Source: an uncultured Cytophagales bacterium (GTDB lineage Bacteria > Bacteroidota > Bacteroidia > Cytophagales > Thermoflexibacteraceae). Taken from it: a stretch of 64,000 nt of DNA. Every line of letters begins with the position of its first letter. Position 1 is the stretch's first letter. Location: assembly GCA_938039675.1 (NCBI GenBank), contig CALHUI010000004.1, positions 1-64,000 on the forward strand, given 5' to 3'. The position numbers were made by a program, and so were the translations under genes. Positions 19,011 to 28,372 of this stretch are shown here, in pieces. The notes below the pieces were generated by a model. That model made no database searches and was not told the origin of the DNA. It saw only the letters and a list, made by a program, of their open reading frames with translations.

Positions 19011-19793
19011 TTACACTTCCATTGTCTGCTCAATTTCTGCCAATACGCCGTCCCAGAGGGCGATGCGCATTTGCAGAGCTTTTTGTACGGCTTTGGTGGC
19101 TTGTTGCCAGCGCAAGGCATCATCGCCGCAGAGTTGGGCGGTCATTTCCAGTGCCAAACGGCTATGGTGGTCGCCGTCCACTTCAATATGGCGTTCCAAA
19201 TAGTATTTGAACAGGCTGATTTGTTCGGGGTTATCACGGAAAATTTTGTTGATGATGGAAAGGAACATTTGCGGTATGAGGTCTTCGCGCCCGAAGGTAA
19301 ATACGGCAGCCTGTACGTGCGGCTCATTGCTGTTAATCACCTCAAAGGTATAGCGCACAAATTGGCAGGCAGCTTCGGGAACGCGCGCCACTTCAAAAGC
19401 TTTTTCCATATTGCCCGTTTGGCGCAGCGTGGCGGTAAACATTTCAATGGCTGAAATATCCGTGCCACATTGCTGCATCGCATCCAGATACATTTCAAAG
19501 TGGCTCTTGCGATTGCCGTAAAAGTCCACGTCCGACTCTTCGCCCACTACGATTTCGTTAATCAGAAAGCGCGTATTGGCATTGCCTTCGGGAAACCAAG
19601 GCGTGCGCGTGCAGGTCAAGTTATTTTGCAGCGCTTTCAAAAGCGACATAAAATCCCACACGGCAAACACATGGTATTGCATAAATTTTTGTAAACTCTC
19701 CACATTGTGGATAGCCGTATAGGTTGGATGATTGACCACCTGCTTGCTGAGAGGTTCAATTGTTTTCTGTAATTGGCCGATATAAGGGTTCAT
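19011..19793 (-). CDS. DUF3050 family haem-oxygenase-like protein
   Basis: A 260-aa soluble helical protein. 'QYHVFAVWDFMSLLKALQ' carries the first candidate metal His (about residue 41), 'LINEIVVGEESD' supplies acidic ligands (about 79-86), and 'YLERHIEVDGDHHSRLALEM' near the C-terminus supplies the E..H...D..HH set. That spacing is typical of DUF3050, part of the haem-oxygenase-like fold group that includes non-haem diiron oxygenases. The reaction is unknown. Monocistronic, with a strong terminator. Confidence 0.8.
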   Translation of the reverse strand: MNPYIGQLQKTIEPLSKQVVNHPTYTAIHNVESLQKFMQYHVFAVWDFMSLLKALQNNLTCTRTPWFPEGNANTRFLINEIVVGEESDVDFYGNRKSHFEMYLDAMQQCGTDISAIEMFTATLRQTGNMEKAFEVARVPEAACQFVRYTFEVINSNEPHVQAAVFTFGREDLIPQMFLSIINKIFRDNPEQISLFKYYLERHIEVDGDHHSRLALEMTAQLCGDDALRWQQATKAVQKALQMRIALWDGVLAEIEQTMEV

Positions 19794-19955
19794 AAAAACT
19801 GAATAAACTTACCAGAAAACTAACGGCAGCGGGTTTTGTTAAGGACAGACAGCACGGCGCATGTACTTTTTGGGGCTATTTTGCAGGAAGAAAGCTATAC
19901 CCGAAACAAAAACAACAGCAATTACTATATACATCACCCATAATCTGTGTGAATC

Positions 19956-20192
19956 ATGCGGGGTATCAGTCGTACAAATAGGCAACTTAAAGGTATCATT
20001 CCAAACAAAACCCTCTTGAACAAGTATCCTATCACCGATAAGGTAGAACTGATTTTAGAGAATGACTACATCATACTCAAACCCGTTTGTGAACCGAGAA
20101 AGAACCGGAATGAAGCATTTGCGGAAATGCACTGCAACGACGATGATAAATTGCTGATAGACAGCATTCTTGAAGATGAAAATCAAAACTAA
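19956..20192 (+). pseudogene. MazE/AbrB-type antitoxin remnant, frameshifted
   Basis: Residues 'KGIIPNKTLLNKYPITDKVELILENDYIILKPV' are a SpoVT-AbrB/MazE DNA-binding domain, followed by the usual tail 'EPRKNRNEAFAEMH...LLIDSILEDEN'. The first strand is out of frame: the neighbouring frame reads VVQIGNLK, and adding one base before GGTATC would restore 'QIGNLKGIIP'. The annotated 78-aa ORF therefore starts with 12 unrelated residues. No MazF/PemK toxin follows; the Crp/Fnr gene begins instead. Confidence 0.6.
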
Positions 20193-20267
20193 AAAAATCG
20201 TCATGTTATTTTTACGTGCTGTAAAATTACCTTCCCATTGCATTATTTTGCACCAAAACCAAGTATC

Positions 20268-20891
20268 ATGTACGATTCCGATAGTGTTTCTGCTTTTAAA
20301 TCCTCTCCCGCACTGACTGCCAAATTGTATGAGTACAGCAAAATCAAGCACTACAAGGCGGGCGACGTAATTTTGAATGAAAATTCATACATCAAAGCCA
20401 TCCCGATTGTGGCAGAGGGCAGCATCCGCGTGATTCGCACCGAAGAAGACGGGCGCGAAATCCTGCTGTACTACATCAAAGCGGGCGAAAGTTGTATCAT
20501 GTCGTTTTCGGGCGGCATCCATAACGAAAAAAGTAAGGTGCGCGCCGAAGTGGAAGAAGATGCGGAAATCCTTTTTCTGCCGTTGGATAAGGTCATGTCG
20601 CTGATGAAAGAGTTTCCGCAGTGGTTAGACTACATTTTCCGGCTCTATCACAAACGCTTTGAGGAACTGCTGGAAATCATCAACGAAATTGCCTTTCACA
20701 AGGTGGACGAACGCCTGCTATCGTTGCTCAACCGCAAGGTGGCACTTATGGGCAGCAAAACGCTGAACGTTTCCCATGAACAATTAGCCAATGAGTTAGG
20801 AACTGCCCGTGTGGTGGTTTCGCGCCTACTGAAAAAGTTGGAAGAAAATGGCATCGTACAGCTGGGGCGGAACAAAATCACGGTTCTGTAA
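20268..20891 (+). CDS. Crp/Fnr family transcriptional regulator
   Basis: A 207-aa regulator from ATG 20268 (MYDSDS). The ORF track's TTG start at 20238 adds ten unlikely residues. The N-terminal cyclic-nucleotide-binding-like beta roll (about 15-125) includes 'YKAGDVILNENSYIKAIPIVAEGSIRVI'. The dimerisation helix and a winged helix-turn-helix follow ('SHEQLANELGTARVVVSRLLKKLEENGIVQL', about 165-195). There is no Fnr-type Cys cluster, so oxygen sensing by an Fe-S centre is unlikely. It is placed 59 bp before TauE/SafE, so it probably controls the downstream sulfur genes. Confidence 0.9.
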   Translation: MYDSDSVSAFKSSPALTAKLYEYSKIKHYKAGDVILNENSYIKAIPIVAEGSIRVIRTEEDGREILLYYIKAGESCIMSFSGGIHNEKSKVRAEVEEDAEILFLPLDKVMSLMKEFPQWLDYIFRLYHKRFEELLEIINEIAFHKVDERLLSLLNRKVALMGSKTLNVSHEQLANELGTARVVVSRLLKKLEENGIVQLGRNKITVL

Positions 20892-20950
20892 CCAAAGTAA
20901 CCATTCACCGTATCGATATTGCCGAAATTTGCAGCAGAAAAACGACACAT

Positions 20951-21748
20951 ATGGAATATATCGGCTATCTGGCTTCAATCCTCATTGGTATTTCGCTTGG
21001 TTTGATTGGCGGCGGCGGCAGCATCCTGACTGTGCCCGTTTTGGTTTATCTTTTTGCGGTGGACGCAGTTACTGCCACTGCCTACTCACTTTTTATTGTC
21101 GGGCTGACAAGTGCTGTCGGTTCTTTTGACTACTTCCGCAAAGGGTTAGTAAATATCCGGACTGCAATTGTGTTCGGTATCCCCTCTATTGTAGCAGTAT
21201 TTATGACCCGTGCCTACGTCGTTCCAGCTATTCCCAAAGAGGTTTTTTCTATTGGCGAATTTACTGTTACCAAAAATATCTTGCTGATGCTGCTTTTTGC
21301 CGTGCTGATGATTGCTGCCTCATACAGCATGATAAAAAAAGATAAAAAATCGGTAGTGGAAACTTCTGGCGAACAACAATTCAACTACCCTCTGATTCTG
21401 ATTGAAGGACTGGTTGTAGGTGCACTTACGGGGCTGGTTGGTGCGGGCGGCGGCTTTTTGATTATCCCTGCATTAGTGGTGCTCAGCAAATTGCCTATGA
21501 AAGAGGCAGTAGGCACTTCATTGGTCATCATTGCTGCCAAGTCACTCATCGGTTTTTTTGGCGAAGGCAGCGAAACAATGATTAACTGGGGGTTTTTGGC
21601 ATTAGTCTCTGCCTTTGCCATCGGCGGTATTTTCGTAGGCACTACACTTTCCAAACACATTGACGGAGCAAAACTCAAACCTGCATTCGGCTGGTTTGTG
21701 CTGGTAATGGGCATTTACATCATTATGAAAGAAACAGTATTTGCATAA
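20951..21748 (+). CDS. sulfite exporter TauE/SafE family permease
   Basis: A 265-aa integral membrane protein with about eight segments. It has the duplicated TauE/SafE glycine motif: 'GISLGLIGGGGSILTVPVLVYL' near the N-terminus and 'GALTGLVGAGGGFLIIPALVVL' in the second half. The family moves small sulfur or organic anions (sulfite, sulfoacetate and similar). First structural gene after the Crp/Fnr regulator and followed by rhodanese and thioredoxin, so a sulfur-anion exporter is likely. Confidence 0.9.
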   Translation: MEYIGYLASILIGISLGLIGGGGSILTVPVLVYLFAVDAVTATAYSLFIVGLTSAVGSFDYFRKGLVNIRTAIVFGIPSIVAVFMTRAYVVPAIPKEVFSIGEFTVTKNILLMLLFAVLMIAASYSMIKKDKKSVVETSGEQQFNYPLILIEGLVVGALTGLVGAGGGFLIIPALVVLSKLPMKEAVGTSLVIIAAKSLIGFFGEGSETMINWGFLALVSAFAIGGIFVGTTLSKHIDGAKLKPAFGWFVLVMGIYIIMKETVFA

Positions 21749-21815
21749 GTCGGCTACTGTGTAACCAAAGTAGCTGACCGAATTTCTTCAATCCTCTAAT
21801 TTATGTGTCAGAATT

Positions 21816-22184
21816 ATGCAAAATCGCAAACTTATTTTTGAAATCGCAATCACCATAATACTCATACTTATGTTCAACTTGTTTAAAAACCTGTTTGCTC
21901 AGACCGATGACAGCGCATTAGCCGCTGCCATCAAAGAAGGCGCATTCTTGGTAGATGTGCGCACCCCTGCCGAGTTTGCACAAGGTTCTGCCAAAGGCGC
22001 AGTAAATATTCCGTTAGACCAATTGCAGAAAAAATTAGCTTCTTTCAAAGGTAAAAATCACATTGTGGTGTTCTGCCGCAGCGGAAACCGCAGCAGCCAA
22101 GCCAAAGCTATCTTAGAACAGAACGGCTTTACAAATGTTATCAACGGGGGAACTTGGCATAATGTCAATGCGTTAGTCCAATAA
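21816..22184 (+). CDS. single-domain rhodanese with N-terminal membrane anchor or signal
   Basis: A 122-aa protein. Residues about 8-28 ('IAITIILILMFNLFKNLFA') form a signal or anchor, so it acts outside the cytoplasm. The rhodanese domain follows: 'AFLVDVRTPAEFAQGSAKGAVNIPL' and active-site loop 'VVFCRSGNRSSQA', with Cys in the CRSGNR loop expected to carry persulfide sulfur. Spacing to thioredoxin is 18 bp, so it belongs to the same operon. Confidence 0.92.
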   Translation: MQNRKLIFEIAITIILILMFNLFKNLFAQTDDSALAAAIKEGAFLVDVRTPAEFAQGSAKGAVNIPLDQLQKKLASFKGKNHIVVFCRSGNRSSQAKAILEQNGFTNVINGGTWHNVNALVQ

Positions 22185-22202
22185 ACCAACTTCTTATCCG
22201 TT

Positions 22203-22496
22203 ATGAAATTTAATGAACTGATTAACAGCGACAAGCCGGTGCTGGTAGATTTTTTTGCCACTTGGTGCGGTCCTTGCAAAATGATGGCACCGATTCTTGA
22301 CCAAGTGAAAAGTGAAGTAGGCGACGCAGCAAGCATCATCAAAATTGACGTGGACAGAAACCCGCACGCCGCACAGGCTTATCAAATCAGAGGCGTTCCT
22401 ACGCTGATACTCTTTAAAAACGGCAAAGTGCTGTGGCGGCAAAGTGGCGTAGTGCCTAAACACGAACTGACACGCATCATCAAACAATTCACTTAA
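22203..22496 (+). CDS. thioredoxin
   Basis: A 97-aa thioredoxin with canonical WCGPCK ('[16 protein letters not shown]', about residues 21-36) and the cis-Pro region '[15 protein letters not shown]'. It has no signal peptide, so it is cytoplasmic. Slightly shorter than E. coli TrxA. Embedded between rhodanese and YeeE/YedE genes, where it probably reduces persulfide or disulfide intermediates. The housekeeping thioredoxin may be elsewhere. Confidence 0.93.
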   Translation: MKFNELINSDKPVLVDFFATWCGPCKMMAPILDQVKSEVGDAASIIKIDVDRNPHAAQAYQIRGVPTLILFKNGKVLWRQSGVVPKHELTRIIKQFT

Positions 22497-22513
22497 TTTT
22501 AAAACTGTACTGC

Positions 22514-23083
22514 ATGAATTTGATTGAACTGATTAAACAGCCTTGGCCTTGGTATGTAGCAGGTCCGCTGATTGGACTGACCGTTCCGGCTTTATTGATT
22601 TTAGGTAACAAATCTTTCGGTATATCGTCTTCGTTGCGGCACGTGTGTGCTGCCTGTATGCCTGCCAACATCCCATTTTTTAAGTACGATTGGAAAAAAG
22701 AAATGTGGAACTTATTTTTTGTGGCAGGTATTTTGGTAGGCGGCTTCATTGCAGCGCATTTCTTGGCAAATCCTGAACCTATGGTTGTGCATCCGGATTT
22801 GGTGGCAGACCTTGCCAACTACGGCATCACCGATTACAGCAACTTAGTACCCATACAACTGATGAATTGGGAAGCACTGATTACCCCGCGCGGCTTTGTG
22901 ATGATGGTAGTGGGCGGCTTTTTGGTAGGTTTCGGCACGCGCTATGCAGGCGGCTGTACAAGTGGACATGCCATCATGGGTCTTTCTACTTTGCAATGGC
23001 CTTCGTTGGTGGCAACCATTTGCTTTATGATTGGCGGCTTTACAATGGTAAACGTGATTCTGCCTTACATCCTTTCTCTCTAA
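22514..23083 (+). CDS. YeeE/YedE family sulfur transporter, first half
   Basis: A 189-aa membrane protein with about five segments. It contains '[15 protein letters not shown]' and '[20 protein letters not shown]'; the second is the central YeeE/YedE motif whose Cys relays thiosulfate sulfur in characterised YeeE proteins. Bacteroidota often encode this transporter as two adjacent genes, and the next gene supplies the partner. Spacing is 17 bp after thioredoxin. Confidence 0.9.
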   Translation: MNLIELIKQPWPWYVAGPLIGLTVPALLILGNKSFGISSSLRHVCAACMPANIPFFKYDWKKEMWNLFFVAGILVGGFIAAHFLANPEPMVVHPDLVADLANYGITDYSNLVPIQLMNWEALITPRGFVMMVVGGFLVGFGTRYAGGCTSGHAIMGLSTLQWPSLVATICFMIGGFTMVNVILPYILSL

Positions 23084-23104
23084 TTGCTTAACAACTGAAA
23101 GATT

Positions 23105-23632
23105 ATGTTGCAACAACCCACAGATACAACAACAGAACAACAAGTAGCGGAAAACACCGACTTTGAAGTGCGTTCGCTGGATGCCATGAGTGTCAATGAA
23201 AGCCGCATCGAGCACAAATGGTACGACAACCTGAAATACATGGTAGTTGGTATCCTGTTCGGTATTGTATTCGTTAAAGCCGAAATCGTGAGTTGGTTTC
23301 GCATTCAGGAAATGTTCAAACTGCAATCATTCCATATGTACGGCGTGATTGGAAGTGCGGTAATGGTCGGTGTCATCAGCGTATTTCTGATTAAAAAATT
23401 CAAAATTAAAACCATTGATGGTGAAGAAATTACCTTCCATCCGAAAACCTTCAACAAAGGACAAATCATTGGCGGTTTGCTGTTTGGTTTGGGATGGGGT
23501 ATAACAGGTGCATGCCCGGGGCCTTTGTTTGCTCAGATTGGTACCGGTGCAACTGCGATTATTGTAACCTTATTAAGTGCAATAGCCGGTACGTGGGTGT
23601 ACGGATTGTTGCGCGATAAACTGCCGCATTAA
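23105..23632 (+). CDS. YeeE/YedE family sulfur transporter, second half
   Basis: A 175-aa membrane protein with about four segments after a 40-residue hydrophilic N-terminus. The motif 'GLLFGLGWGITGACPGPLFAQIG' holds the conserved Cys-Pro-Gly-Pro element of the second YeeE half. It is 21 bp after the first half. Together they should form a thiosulfate (or related sulfane-sulfur) uptake channel, feeding the rhodanese and thioredoxin upstream. Last gene of the operon. Confidence 0.9.
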   Translation: MLQQPTDTTTEQQVAENTDFEVRSLDAMSVNESRIEHKWYDNLKYMVVGILFGIVFVKAEIVSWFRIQEMFKLQSFHMYGVIGSAVMVGVISVFLIKKFKIKTIDGEEITFHPKTFNKGQIIGGLLFGLGWGITGACPGPLFAQIGTGATAIIVTLLSAIAGTWVYGLLRDKLPH

Positions 23633-23708
23633 TTGTTATTCGCGTAAGATTGTCCGTTCAAAATCTCTGTCGAGGGCTAAACCTTGGCAGAAATTTGTAT
23701 TTATGCAC

Positions 23709-23740
23709 AAACCCGACAGGTCTCAAAAACCTATCGGGTT
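23709..23740 (+). terminator. hairpin after the sulfur operon
   Basis: AAACCCGACAGGT / ACCTATCGGGTT, one mismatch, 7-nt loop. The following T run is short, so termination may be weak. The CCTATCGGGTT arm recurs at 31222, suggesting a shared palindrome type. Confidence 0.5.
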
Positions 23741-23765
23741 CAATTTCCTTGCTTAACTTTGAGAA

Positions 23766-24494
23766 ATGCCTAAAAATCTGTTTTTCGCATTCAAACAGTT
23801 TCGCATAGCGCAAGACCGCTGCGCCATGAAAGTCAGTACCGACGGCTGCATTTTCGGGGCATGGGTGGCTGAGCGGTTGCAGGGTGCAATCGGTACGGCT
23901 TTAGACATCGGCACGGGAACGGGGCTGCTCTCGCTAATGGTAGCACAACCAGCCCCCCACCTGCTGATTCATGCCGTAGAGTTAGACAGCGCCGCCGCCG
24001 AACAGGCACGGGAAAACGTTGCCGCATCGCCTTTCAGCGCACAAATCCGCGTATTTGCCCAATCGGTGCAAGATTTTTTGCCAAACGCAACAAGCCCCTA
24101 CGACGCTATTTTCAGCAATCCGCCGTTTTTTCATCGTAGCTTGCATTCGCCGCAAGAACAGCGCAACGCAGCACGGCATACCGTTACTTTACTGCATGAA
24201 GACTTGGCAAGCATGGCAGCCCAGCACCTGCATCCGAACGGCTGTTTTTTTGTGTTGCTGCCCGCTGCTGCTGCCGACGGGTTTGTTTTGCAGGCAGCCC
24301 GCAGCGGCTTGCTGTTGCACGAATCGCAGCATTGGGCAGCGCGCGAAGGACAAGCCGCACACATTGCCCTGTTGAAATTCGGGAAATTGCCTTCCGACCG
24401 CCCCGCGGCAACCGTCCGTTACATCCACTTGCCCGACGGCAGCTATTCGCCCGCCGTGCGCCAACTGCTATCCGATTATTACCTGCATTTCTGA
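23766..24494 (+). CDS. trmN6: tRNA1(Val) (adenine(37)-N6)-methyltransferase
   Basis: A 242-aa SAM-dependent methyltransferase. The N-terminus 'FAFKQFRIAQDRCAMKVSTDGCIFGAW' is diagnostic of the YfiC/TrmN6 group. SAM motif I is 'ALDIGTGTGLLSLMVAQ' (about 40-56) and the catalytic NPPF box is 'YDAIFSNPPFFHRS' (about 112-125). It methylates N6 of A37 in tRNA1(Val). A TAACTTTG box ends 4 nt before the ATG; if used, the mRNA would be nearly leaderless, but no good -33 element is present. Confidence 0.9.
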   Translation: MPKNLFFAFKQFRIAQDRCAMKVSTDGCIFGAWVAERLQGAIGTALDIGTGTGLLSLMVAQPAPHLLIHAVELDSAAAEQARENVAASPFSAQIRVFAQSVQDFLPNATSPYDAIFSNPPFFHRSLHSPQEQRNAARHTVTLLHEDLASMAAQHLHPNGCFFVLLPAAAADGFVLQAARSGLLLHESQHWAAREGQAAHIALLKFGKLPSDRPAATVRYIHLPDGSYSPAVRQLLSDYYLHF

Positions 24495-24528
24495 AAGTTG
24501 AAACTCAAAATGCCGTATCGTTTGCAAA

Positions 24529-24969
24529 ATGTCGGAAAAAACCTACATTTGCCAACCTTTCCGAAACATGCAACAGGCGCAATTAGCGATAGGACGAAGC
24601 ATCGGGATGCTACTGCTTGTATTTTACACGCTGGCGGTGTATCCGTTATCGCTGTTGCAAGTTCATCGATTACAGCCCGTCAAGAAGAAAAATGCTGTTG
24701 CAGCGGCGCAGATAAGCGATGAGGCTGCTGCAAGCGATTCTCCCGAGGAGAGCGACAAGCGCACGATTGTTAGCGAAGCCTCTGATTTAGAAGCAGTTAT
24801 TAGCAGCGGCGTACAATGTGCCATTCCCAAGTGGCATTTGCAAGAGCCTTTGTTCTTCCTCTTTGCGGCGATGTGCGAACTGCCTGCCCCAAAGCCCGTG
24901 CATCAGATTGCGCTTCCCGTTTACGTGGAAGCGCTGTTCGAAACGCTCATTCTTCCCAATGCACCGTAG
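24529..24969 (+). CDS. hypothetical protein with one membrane segment
   Basis: A 146-aa protein, not recognised. Hydrophobic segment 'LAIGRSIGMLLLVFYTLAVYPLSLL' is followed by a polar Ala/Ser/Glu-rich linker (about 50-85), then 'IPKWHLQEPLFFLFAAMCELPAPKP' and an apolar C-terminus. The start could be MSEKT (24529) or the Met of MQQAQLAIG (24568). It precedes secDF by 138 bp with no terminator seen. Low-complexity middle and lack of family features keep confidence modest. Confidence 0.5.
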   Translation: MSEKTYICQPFRNMQQAQLAIGRSIGMLLLVFYTLAVYPLSLLQVHRLQPVKKKNAVAAAQISDEAAASDSPEESDKRTIVSEASDLEAVISSGVQCAIPKWHLQEPLFFLFAAMCELPAPKPVHQIALPVYVEALFETLILPNAP

Positions 24970-25107
24970 CAGGTGAGCCAAGCGATTCAGCCGTCGGCAG
25001 TTACTCTTGCCATCGGTGTTCCGCATTTTTAACCCGAAACCTTTCAGGTAAATTTACTTTCAAATTTATAAATCCTTTTACCAAATTTTATTTCTAATTT
25101 TCAAACC

Positions 25108-28100
25108 ATGAGAAATAGAGGTTTTATCATCACGCTTACCGTGATTATATCGCTGCTTTGTTTGTTCTATCTTTCGTTTTCGCTGGTATCGTACAACATC
25201 CAGAAAGATGCCAACGCCTACGCCATGGACAGCAAAGGCAATATCAATTACAACAAGCGCCAACGCTACTACGATTCATTATGGAATTTGCCCGTATATA
25301 ACTTAGGTTTTGCCAAGTTTACACTCAAAGAAGTAAAAGACTTTGAACTGCACTTAGGGCTTGATTTGCAAGGCGGTATGCACGTAGTGCTGGAAGTTTC
25401 GCCTGTAGATGTTATTAAAGCCATGTCGGGAGACAGCAAAGATTCTAACTTTTTGCAGGCGCTTGCCAATGCGCAAAAGTTGGCAGTCGGCAGTCAGCGT
25501 AGTTTCACCGAAATTTTCTTTGATGAGTACGAAAAATTAGCAGGTCCTAATCAACTGAGCAAAATTTTTGCAAACGCTGCCAATCAGGGTATCATCGATT
25601 TTAAAACACCTGAGCCGGAAATTAAGCGGATTATTACCACCGAAGTGGAAGGTGCTATTGAGCGTTCTTACCGCATCGTGAAGTCGCGTATTGATAAGTT
25701 TGGCGTAACCAATCCGAACGTACAGCGCATTCCGGGAACAGGTCGCATTCAGGTAGAATTACCGGGCGTTGATAACCCCGAACGCGTGCGTAAACTTCTG
25801 CAAGGCGTTGCCAAATTGGAATTCTGGGAAGTATATGAACCCAACGAATACAGCGAATTCTTGCAAAAAATCAACGATTTTGCTGTAAGCAAGAAAAAAA
25901 CAAGTGCAGCCGCATCATCTGCTACACTTGCCACCGACAATGCGCTCGCATCGCTCACCGACGGTGCCGATACGCTCAAAGCTGCCGGCGACAGCGCAAA
26001 AGTAGCTGCGAAATCTACCCCTGCAGAAGACTCTGCCACCATTGCCAAACGCATGATTGATTCGTTGAACAACGCCATGAGTCAGAATGCGTCGGCACTG
26101 TTTACTAAGTTAGTGCGCATCAATCCGAACTACTTTGAACTCATTTACGAAGCACAAGATACCGCTGCGGTAAACGACATCATTTTTGACCCTGCCATGG
26201 CACCGGCCATTCCGCCAACCGTTAAATTCTTGTGGGGTGTTAAACCTACTTTCGAAGAGCAAGGCAAGCAATACTATACGCTGTATGTGATTAAAAAATC
26301 GCGCGGCAATCAAGCACCTTTGGACGGGGAGGCCATCAAAGACGCACGACAAGGCTTTGACGATCGCGGCAGACCAGACGTACAAATGGTGATGAACGCC
26401 GAAGGCAGCAAAGTTTGGAAAAAACTCACAGGCGCTAACGTAAATCGCCGCATCGCCATTGTGTTAGACAACAACGTGTACTCTGCACCCGTGGTGCAGT
26501 CCGAAATTGCAGGCGGTAACTCTTCCATTTCGGGTAACTTCACTATCGAAGAAGCACAAGACCTTGCCAACATCCTCAAAGTAGGTAAATTGCCTGCCCC
26601 TACGCGCATTGTAGAGGAAGCCGTTGTAGGTCCTTCACTGGGTCGCGAAGCCATTCAGCAGGGTTTGATTTCAATTGTGGTTGGTTTCTTGGCTGTCATA
26701 CTGTTCATGGCTGTTTACTATGCAGGTTCGGGCTTGGTTGCTAACGGTGCACTGTTGTTCAACATTTTCTTCATTGTGGGTATCCTTGCCAACTTTGAAG
26801 CAGCCCTGACACTGCCCGGCATTGCAGGTATCGTGCTGACCATCGGTATGGCAGTAGATGCAAACGTGCTTGTATTTGAGCGCATCCGCGAAGAAATCCG
26901 CAACCAAAAACCACTGCTGGAAGCCATCGAGTTGGGCTATGAGCGTGCTTTCTGGTCTATTTTTGACTCCAACCTGACCACTTTGCTCACTGCGTTTTTC
27001 CTCTATACGCTGGGTACGGGGCCAATTAAAGGCTTTGCCATCACCTTGATTATCGGTATTTTCTGTTCATTCTTTACCGCCGTGTACGTATCGCGTGTGA
27101 TTGTTTACACGCTGACCCATCGCAAGGGTACGGAAAGCAAACTTTCATTTGCTACACCGTTCACGCTGAATGCTTTCCGCATTGAAGGCATTGATTTCAT
27201 CGGCAAGCGGAAAATTGCCTATGCTTTCTCTGGCGTTGTGATTGCCATCGGCATTGTGCTGATGCTAACGCAGGGGCTGAATTTGGGCGTGGACTTCAAA
27301 GGTGGCCGAACCTATGTGATTGAATTTAAGGAAAATGTAGTTGCCTCCGACGTTCGCTCTAAACTGACTGCTTCGTTTGGTGGACAAGGCACCGAAGTAA
27401 AAACTTACGATACCGACAACAAGGTGAAAGTTACAACCACTTATCTGATTGACGATGACTCCGATGCGGCAGATGAAAAAGTGCTGGCTGCTTTGAACGA
27501 AGGTTTGAAAAATTACAGCAACCTGAACCCTCAGATTTTGAGTTCATCTAAAGTAGGTGCAACCATTGCCAGCGATATTCGCGACTCTGCATTGGAATCT
27601 ATCATTGCATCGCTGCTGGCCATTTTTGCCTATATCTTCCTGCGTTTCCGCAAATGGCAGTTTGGTCTGGGTGCTGTATTGGCACTGTTCCACGACGTAC
27701 TCATCGTACTGGCATGTGTGGCAATTGCCCGCGTATTCGGTTTCAGCGTAGAAATAGACCAAGTATTCATCGCTGCAATTCTGACAATTATCGGTTACTC
27801 CATCAACGATACAGTGGTTGTGTTTGACCGCGTCCGCGAGTCGTTGTCAGGCGGTGCTGCCAACAAAAGTGAGCTCATTGCAGGCATGAACAAGGCAGTA
27901 AACGATACTTTCAGCCGTACTATTATTACAGCGCTTACCACTTTCCTTGTAGTATTCGTACTCTTTATAGCCGGCGGTGAAGTTCTGCGTGGCTTCTCGT
28001 TTGCCATGTTACTGGGCGTTATCTTCGGAACTTACTCTTCTATCTTCATTGCAAGTTCTGTCGTTACCGATACAATGGATAGCATTGAGCCATCTGCTGC

Positions 28101-28164
28101 GCCGCAGCAAAGTGCTGCAACAACCGGTAAAACCCTTGTAAAAGTGGCACGTGCCAAAGCATAA
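25108..28164 (+). CDS. secDF: fused protein translocase subunit SecDF
   Basis: A 1018-aa fusion of SecD and SecF, the proton-driven accessory of the Sec translocon that pulls exported proteins across the inner membrane. The SecD half has 'DFELHLGLDLQGGMHVVLEV' (about 75-95), the large P1 periplasmic domain with an extra Ala/Ser/Asp-rich insert (about 265-315), and 'IAGIVLTIGMAVDANVLVFERIREE' (TM4). The SecF half begins near 690 with 'GLNLGVDFKGGRTYVIEF' and has 'IIGYSINDTVVVFDRVRE'. This fusion is normal for Bacteroidota. Followed by a terminator. Confidence 0.97.
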   Translation: MRNRGFIITLTVIISLLCLFYLSFSLVSYNIQKDANAYAMDSKGNINYNKRQRYYDSLWNLPVYNLGFAKFTLKEVKDFELHLGLDLQGGMHVVLEVSPVDVIKAMSGDSKDSNFLQALANAQKLAVGSQRSFTEIFFDEYEKLAGPNQLSKIFANAANQGIIDFKTPEPEIKRIITTEVEGAIERSYRIVKSRIDKFGVTNPNVQRIPGTGRIQVELPGVDNPERVRKLLQGVAKLEFWEVYEPNEYSEFLQKINDFAVSKKKTSAAASSATLATDNALASLTDGADTLKAAGDSAKVAAKSTPAEDSATIAKRMIDSLNNAMSQNASALFTKLVRINPNYFELIYEAQDTAAVNDIIFDPAMAPAIPPTVKFLWGVKPTFEEQGKQYYTLYVIKKSRGNQAPLDGEAIKDARQGFDDRGRPDVQMVMNAEGSKVWKKLTGANVNRRIAIVLDNNVYSAPVVQSEIAGGNSSISGNFTIEEAQDLANILKVGKLPAPTRIVEEAVVGPSLGREAIQQGLISIVVGFLAVILFMAVYYAGSGLVANGALLFNIFFIVGILANFEAALTLPGIAGIVLTIGMAVDANVLVFERIREEIRNQKPLLEAIELGYERAFWSIFDSNLTTLLTAFFLYTLGTGPIKGFAITLIIGIFCSFFTAVYVSRVIVYTLTHRKGTESKLSFATPFTLNAFRIEGIDFIGKRKIAYAFSGVVIAIGIVLMLTQGLNLGVDFKGGRTYVIEFKENVVASDVRSKLTASFGGQGTEVKTYDTDNKVKVTTTYLIDDDSDAADEKVLAALNEGLKNYSNLNPQILSSSKVGATIASDIRDSALESIIASLLAIFAYIFLRFRKWQFGLGAVLALFHDVLIVLACVAIARVFGFSVEIDQVFIAAILTIIGYSINDTVVVFDRVRESLSGGAANKSELIAGMNKAVNDTFSRTIITALTTFLVVFVLFIAGGEVLRGFSFAMLLGVIFGTYSSIFIASSVVTDTMDSIEPSAAPQQSAATTGKTLVKVARAKA

Positions 28165-28190
28165 TACTCAACTATCAACTATACGAGCAG

Positions 28191-28222
28191 CAGTCGGGCA
28201 ATCTTGTCCGGCTGTTTTTTTT
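28191..28222 (+). terminator. intrinsic terminator after secDF
   Basis: CAGTCGGGCA / TGTCCGGCTG, 10 bp with two G-U pairs, 4-nt loop and eight T residues directly after the stem. Confidence 0.85.
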
Positions 28223-28372
28223 GCAACATTTGAAGCATCCGCATTGTTTGCTAACTTAAATAAAGTTGCATGTGTAGCGCGTCCTTTCTTAGAACCGATT
28301 GACAGGCTCAAAAGGACATACTGCGATTAGTACCCAAAAGTCAATCTCAGAAACTGAAAACAAGGAGGCAAT

